Assembly: GCA_031263965.1 (NCBI GenBank)
Contig: JAISES010000139.1
Coordinates: 1-7,576, forward strand
Direction of reading: 5' to 3'
DNA length: 7,576 nucleotides
Source of the DNA: Prevotella sp.
GTDB taxonomy: Bacteria; Bacteroidota; Bacteroidia; Bacteroidales; Dysgonomonadaceae
Position numbers and translations under genes: made by a program
Part shown: positions 6,212 through 7,576 of the stretch, one piece after another
Layout: every line of letters begins with the position of its first letter
Numbering within the stretch: the stretch's first letter is position 1
Notes under the pieces: model-generated
What the model was told of the DNA's origin: nothing
Database searches by the model: none
What the model saw: only the letters and a program-made list of their open reading frames with translations

Positions 6212-6237
6212 CAAAGTTACTAAAAAGAAACCGACAA
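6212..6237 (-). promoter_or_regulatory. Promoter of the minus-strand four-gene operon
   Basis: On the minus strand TAACTTTG (6212-6219) matches TAnnTTTG exactly and is followed by TGCCG. A TTG for the -33 element lies at 6235-6237, 15 bases away, somewhat close. The start would fall near 6205, giving a leader of about 100 bases to the ATG at 6102. This region also overlaps the plus-strand box at 6170-6177, so the two transcripts would overlap by about 20 bases. Confidence 0.62.
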
Positions 6238-6260
6238 CTTTTATATATTTAGAATTAATA

Positions 6261-6488
6261 AGAAACTGTTTAAATTTTATAGCAAATCTTTTTTATAGTT
6301 ATTTTCAGATGGATTTTGTTCTTTTTCTCCCGTCATTGCGAGGCGTGCAACGATGAAGCAATCCATAAAAGAACATTCCGACTGGATTGCTTCACCTTTC
6401 AGATTCGCAATGACGGGATAGAAAGAACATATAAATTGAACAATTAGATCCCATAATAATATTTTTCGCTAAAATTTAAACAGTTTCT
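6261..6488. mobile_element. 228-bp palindromic MITE-like element (element 2)
   Basis: Perfect 19-bp terminal inverted repeats AGAAACTGTTTAAATTTTA (6261-6279, inverted at 6470-6488) enclose a sequence whose two halves are largely complementary. Just inside are AT-rich arms, then a GTTCTTT box on both sides (6318-6324; inverted within 6421-6428), then the central palindrome at 6328-6418. There is no coding capacity, transposase or clear target-site duplication (flanks TAATA and GAGTA). It lies between the promoter boxes at 6170-6219 and the glycogen synthase start. The ends resemble those of element 1 at 3456-3640: both follow AG(A/T)AACTGTT then AATTTT. Confidence 0.78.
6328..6418. repeat. Central CCCGTCATTGCGA palindrome of element 2
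   Basis: The left arm (6328-6365) runs from TCCCGTCATTGCGAGG to GAAGCAATCCA. The right arm (6383-6418) is its inverted, slightly diverged copy, separated by a 17-base loop. The arms agree at both ends and differ in the middle (GGCGTGCAACGAT against ATCTGAAAGGT). The right-arm version also recurs alone at 1884-1917. Repeats built on CGTCATTGCGAGG...GAAGCAATCC are, as I recall, seen in many unrelated bacterial genomes. Confidence 0.8.
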
Positions 6489-6533
6489 GAGTATTTCGAT
6501 TGGGAAGAGGTCGAGTAGAACTAAAACTATCTT

Positions 6534-7576
6534 ATGGCTAAACAAAAGAAAAAACCTGAGTATATATTTGAAGCAAGCTGGGAAGTCTGTAATAAAGTAG
6601 GAGGGATATACACCGTTTTGTCGACAAAGGCAAAAACAATGAGGGATTTGTACAAGGACAACGTCGTTTTTATCGGCCCCGATGTGTGGAAAGATAAAAA
6701 TAATCCTTGGTTCGAAGAAGATAAAACATTGTTGGCAGACTGGGTCGGGATGGCTTCGGTGTACGACAGGCTTAATGTACGCGCAGGGCGGTGGCTGATA
6801 CCGGGGAACCCTGTTGTTATTCTCGTCGATTTTGCCCAAACGTTTGCCTGCAAAGATGCCATATATGACTACATGTGGAAAAAGTATGGTGTGGATTCAC
6901 TGCATGCCTATGGCGATTATGACGAAGCTTGCATGTTTGCCTATACCTCAGGGGCGGTAATAGATAGTTTCTACCGATTCCACAAACTTGAAAACAGAAA
7001 TGTTATAGCTCACTTCAATGAATGGATGCTGGGGATGGGGGTCTTGTACGTAAAAGACCGCTTGCCGAAGGTGGGTACGCTGTTCACCACACATGCCACA
7101 TCGATAGGACGATCGATAGCCGGAAACGGAAAGCCTCTGTATAACTATCTGTCAGCATACGATAGCGGCCAGATGGCGCGTGAGCTGAATATGGAAGCCA
7201 AGCATTCGATAGAAAAGATTGCAGCCCTGCAAGCGGATTGCTTCACTACTGTCAGTGATATAACTGCACGCGAATGTAAACAACTTCTGCATCGCGAACC
7301 TGTAGTTACGCCGAACGGTTTCGAAAAAGATTTTATCCCTTCAGGGGAGGAATATGAGAAAAAGCGTTTTGCCGCACGCCGGAAATTAATAAACGTAGCA
7401 GAGAAGCTTTTGGGATACGATATTCAGCCGAACGCTTTACTGGTGGTTACCAGCGGTCGTTACGAATACCGGAATAAGGGTATCGATGTTTTTATAGATG
7501 CCATGAGCCGGTTGGAACGCATAAAACAATTGGAAAAAGAAGTTATTGCTTTCGTTACCGTACCGGCATGGATAGA
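6534..7576 (+). CDS. Glycogen synthase, GT3 (eukaryote-type), 3' end outside window
   Basis: ATG 6534 opens a frame that stays open to the right edge, giving 347 residues starting MAKQKKKPEYIFEASWEV. The enzyme extends alpha-1,4-glucan chains from a nucleotide-glucose donor. Motifs match the GT3 family of yeast and animal glycogen synthases rather than bacterial GT5 GlgA: NKVGGIYTVLS (20-30) near the donor site, AHFNEWM (159-165), TTHATSIGR (185-193), TVSDIT (239-244), VTPNGF (258-263) and SGRYEYRNKGIDVFIDA (307-323). GT3 enzymes are known in Bacteroidota. The second Rossmann domain's catalytic EPWG-type region lies beyond the window, so completeness cannot be judged. The start is upstream of the first conserved motif by only about ten residues, as expected. 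A candidate promoter lies at 6170-6177, with the palindromic element at 6261-6488 between it and the gene. Confidence 0.95.
   Translation, partial: MAKQKKKPEYIFEASWEVCNKVGGIYTVLSTKAKTMRDLYKDNVVFIGPDVWKDKNNPWFEEDKTLLADWVGMASVYDRLNVRAGRWLIPGNPVVILVDFAQTFACKDAIYDYMWKKYGVDSLHAYGDYDEACMFAYTSGAVIDSFYRFHKLENRNVIAHFNEWMLGMGVLYVKDRLPKVGTLFTTHATSIGRSIAGNGKPLYNYLSAYDSGQMARELNMEAKHSIEKIAALQADCFTTVSDITARECKQLLHREPVVTPNGFEKDFIPSGEEYEKKRFAARRKLINVAEKLLGYDIQPNALLVVTSGRYEYRNKGIDVFIDAMSRLERIKQLEKEVIAFVTVPAWI

Noticed and set aside
6029..6214. A 61-codon minus-strand frame upstream of and overlapping the small helical protein gene.
   Set aside because: It overlaps the better-supported frame in a different phase, begins at the promoter box itself and has a low-complexity Lys/Thr composition.
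6261..6488. CRISPR array or riboswitch in the gap before glycogen synthase.
   Set aside because: There are only two inverted copies, no regularly spaced direct repeats, and the terminal inverted repeats point to a MITE-like element rather than a sensor RNA.
6444..6862. Minus-strand open frames opposite the start of glycogen synthase.
   Set aside because: They lie antisense to a frame with unmistakable GT3 motifs and run into the palindromic element; they have no recognisable domain.

Overview
The window reads as chromosomal DNA from a member of the Bacteroidota, probably a Dysgonomonas- or Parabacteroides-like Bacteroidales (inference, no database search). The grounds are TAnnTTTG-type -7 promoter boxes, the apparent lack of Shine-Dalgarno sequences, a 420-residue phosphoglycerate kinase with a lysine-rich insert, a GT3 (eukaryote-type) glycogen synthase, and an ABC permease/ATPase pair of a kind typical of this phylum. 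No rRNA, tRNA, CRISPR array or intact transposase gene was seen.

Layout. Positions 1-1839 hold the end of a plus-strand operon: a multi-spanning ABC permease cut by the window's left edge, then its ATPase. Positions 1840-2016 are a convergent intergenic gap with a palindromic-repeat fragment and the terminator of pgk. Positions 2017-3279 (minus) encode phosphoglycerate kinase, with a promoter and a 5' leader hairpin just upstream. Positions 3456-3640 are a 185-bp almost wholly palindromic element. Positions 3678-6102 (minus) form a probable four-gene operon, transcribed in the order small helical protein, PlsC-type acyltransferase, nitrilase/omega-amidase-like hydrolase, tandem-META-domain lipoprotein. 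Positions 6103-6533 carry promoter boxes facing both ways and a second 228-bp palindromic element. From 6534 to the right edge runs the first 347 codons of a plus-strand glycogen synthase.

How the parts relate. The genes are mostly housekeeping: glycolysis (pgk), glycogen storage (GT3 synthase), phospholipid acylation, amide hydrolysis, an envelope lipoprotein and an exporter-type ABC system. The least ordinary content is between genes. The two palindromic elements share related 19-bp terminal inverted repeats and an inboard GTTCTTT box about 57-60 bases from the end in three of four arms, yet have different central hairpins. The central module of the second element also occurs alone at 1884-1917, and single copies of the terminal repeat lie at 3642-3659 and 4501-4513. 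This looks like a family of small non-coding mobile palindromes with exchangeable cores, and it is the best candidate here for something undescribed.
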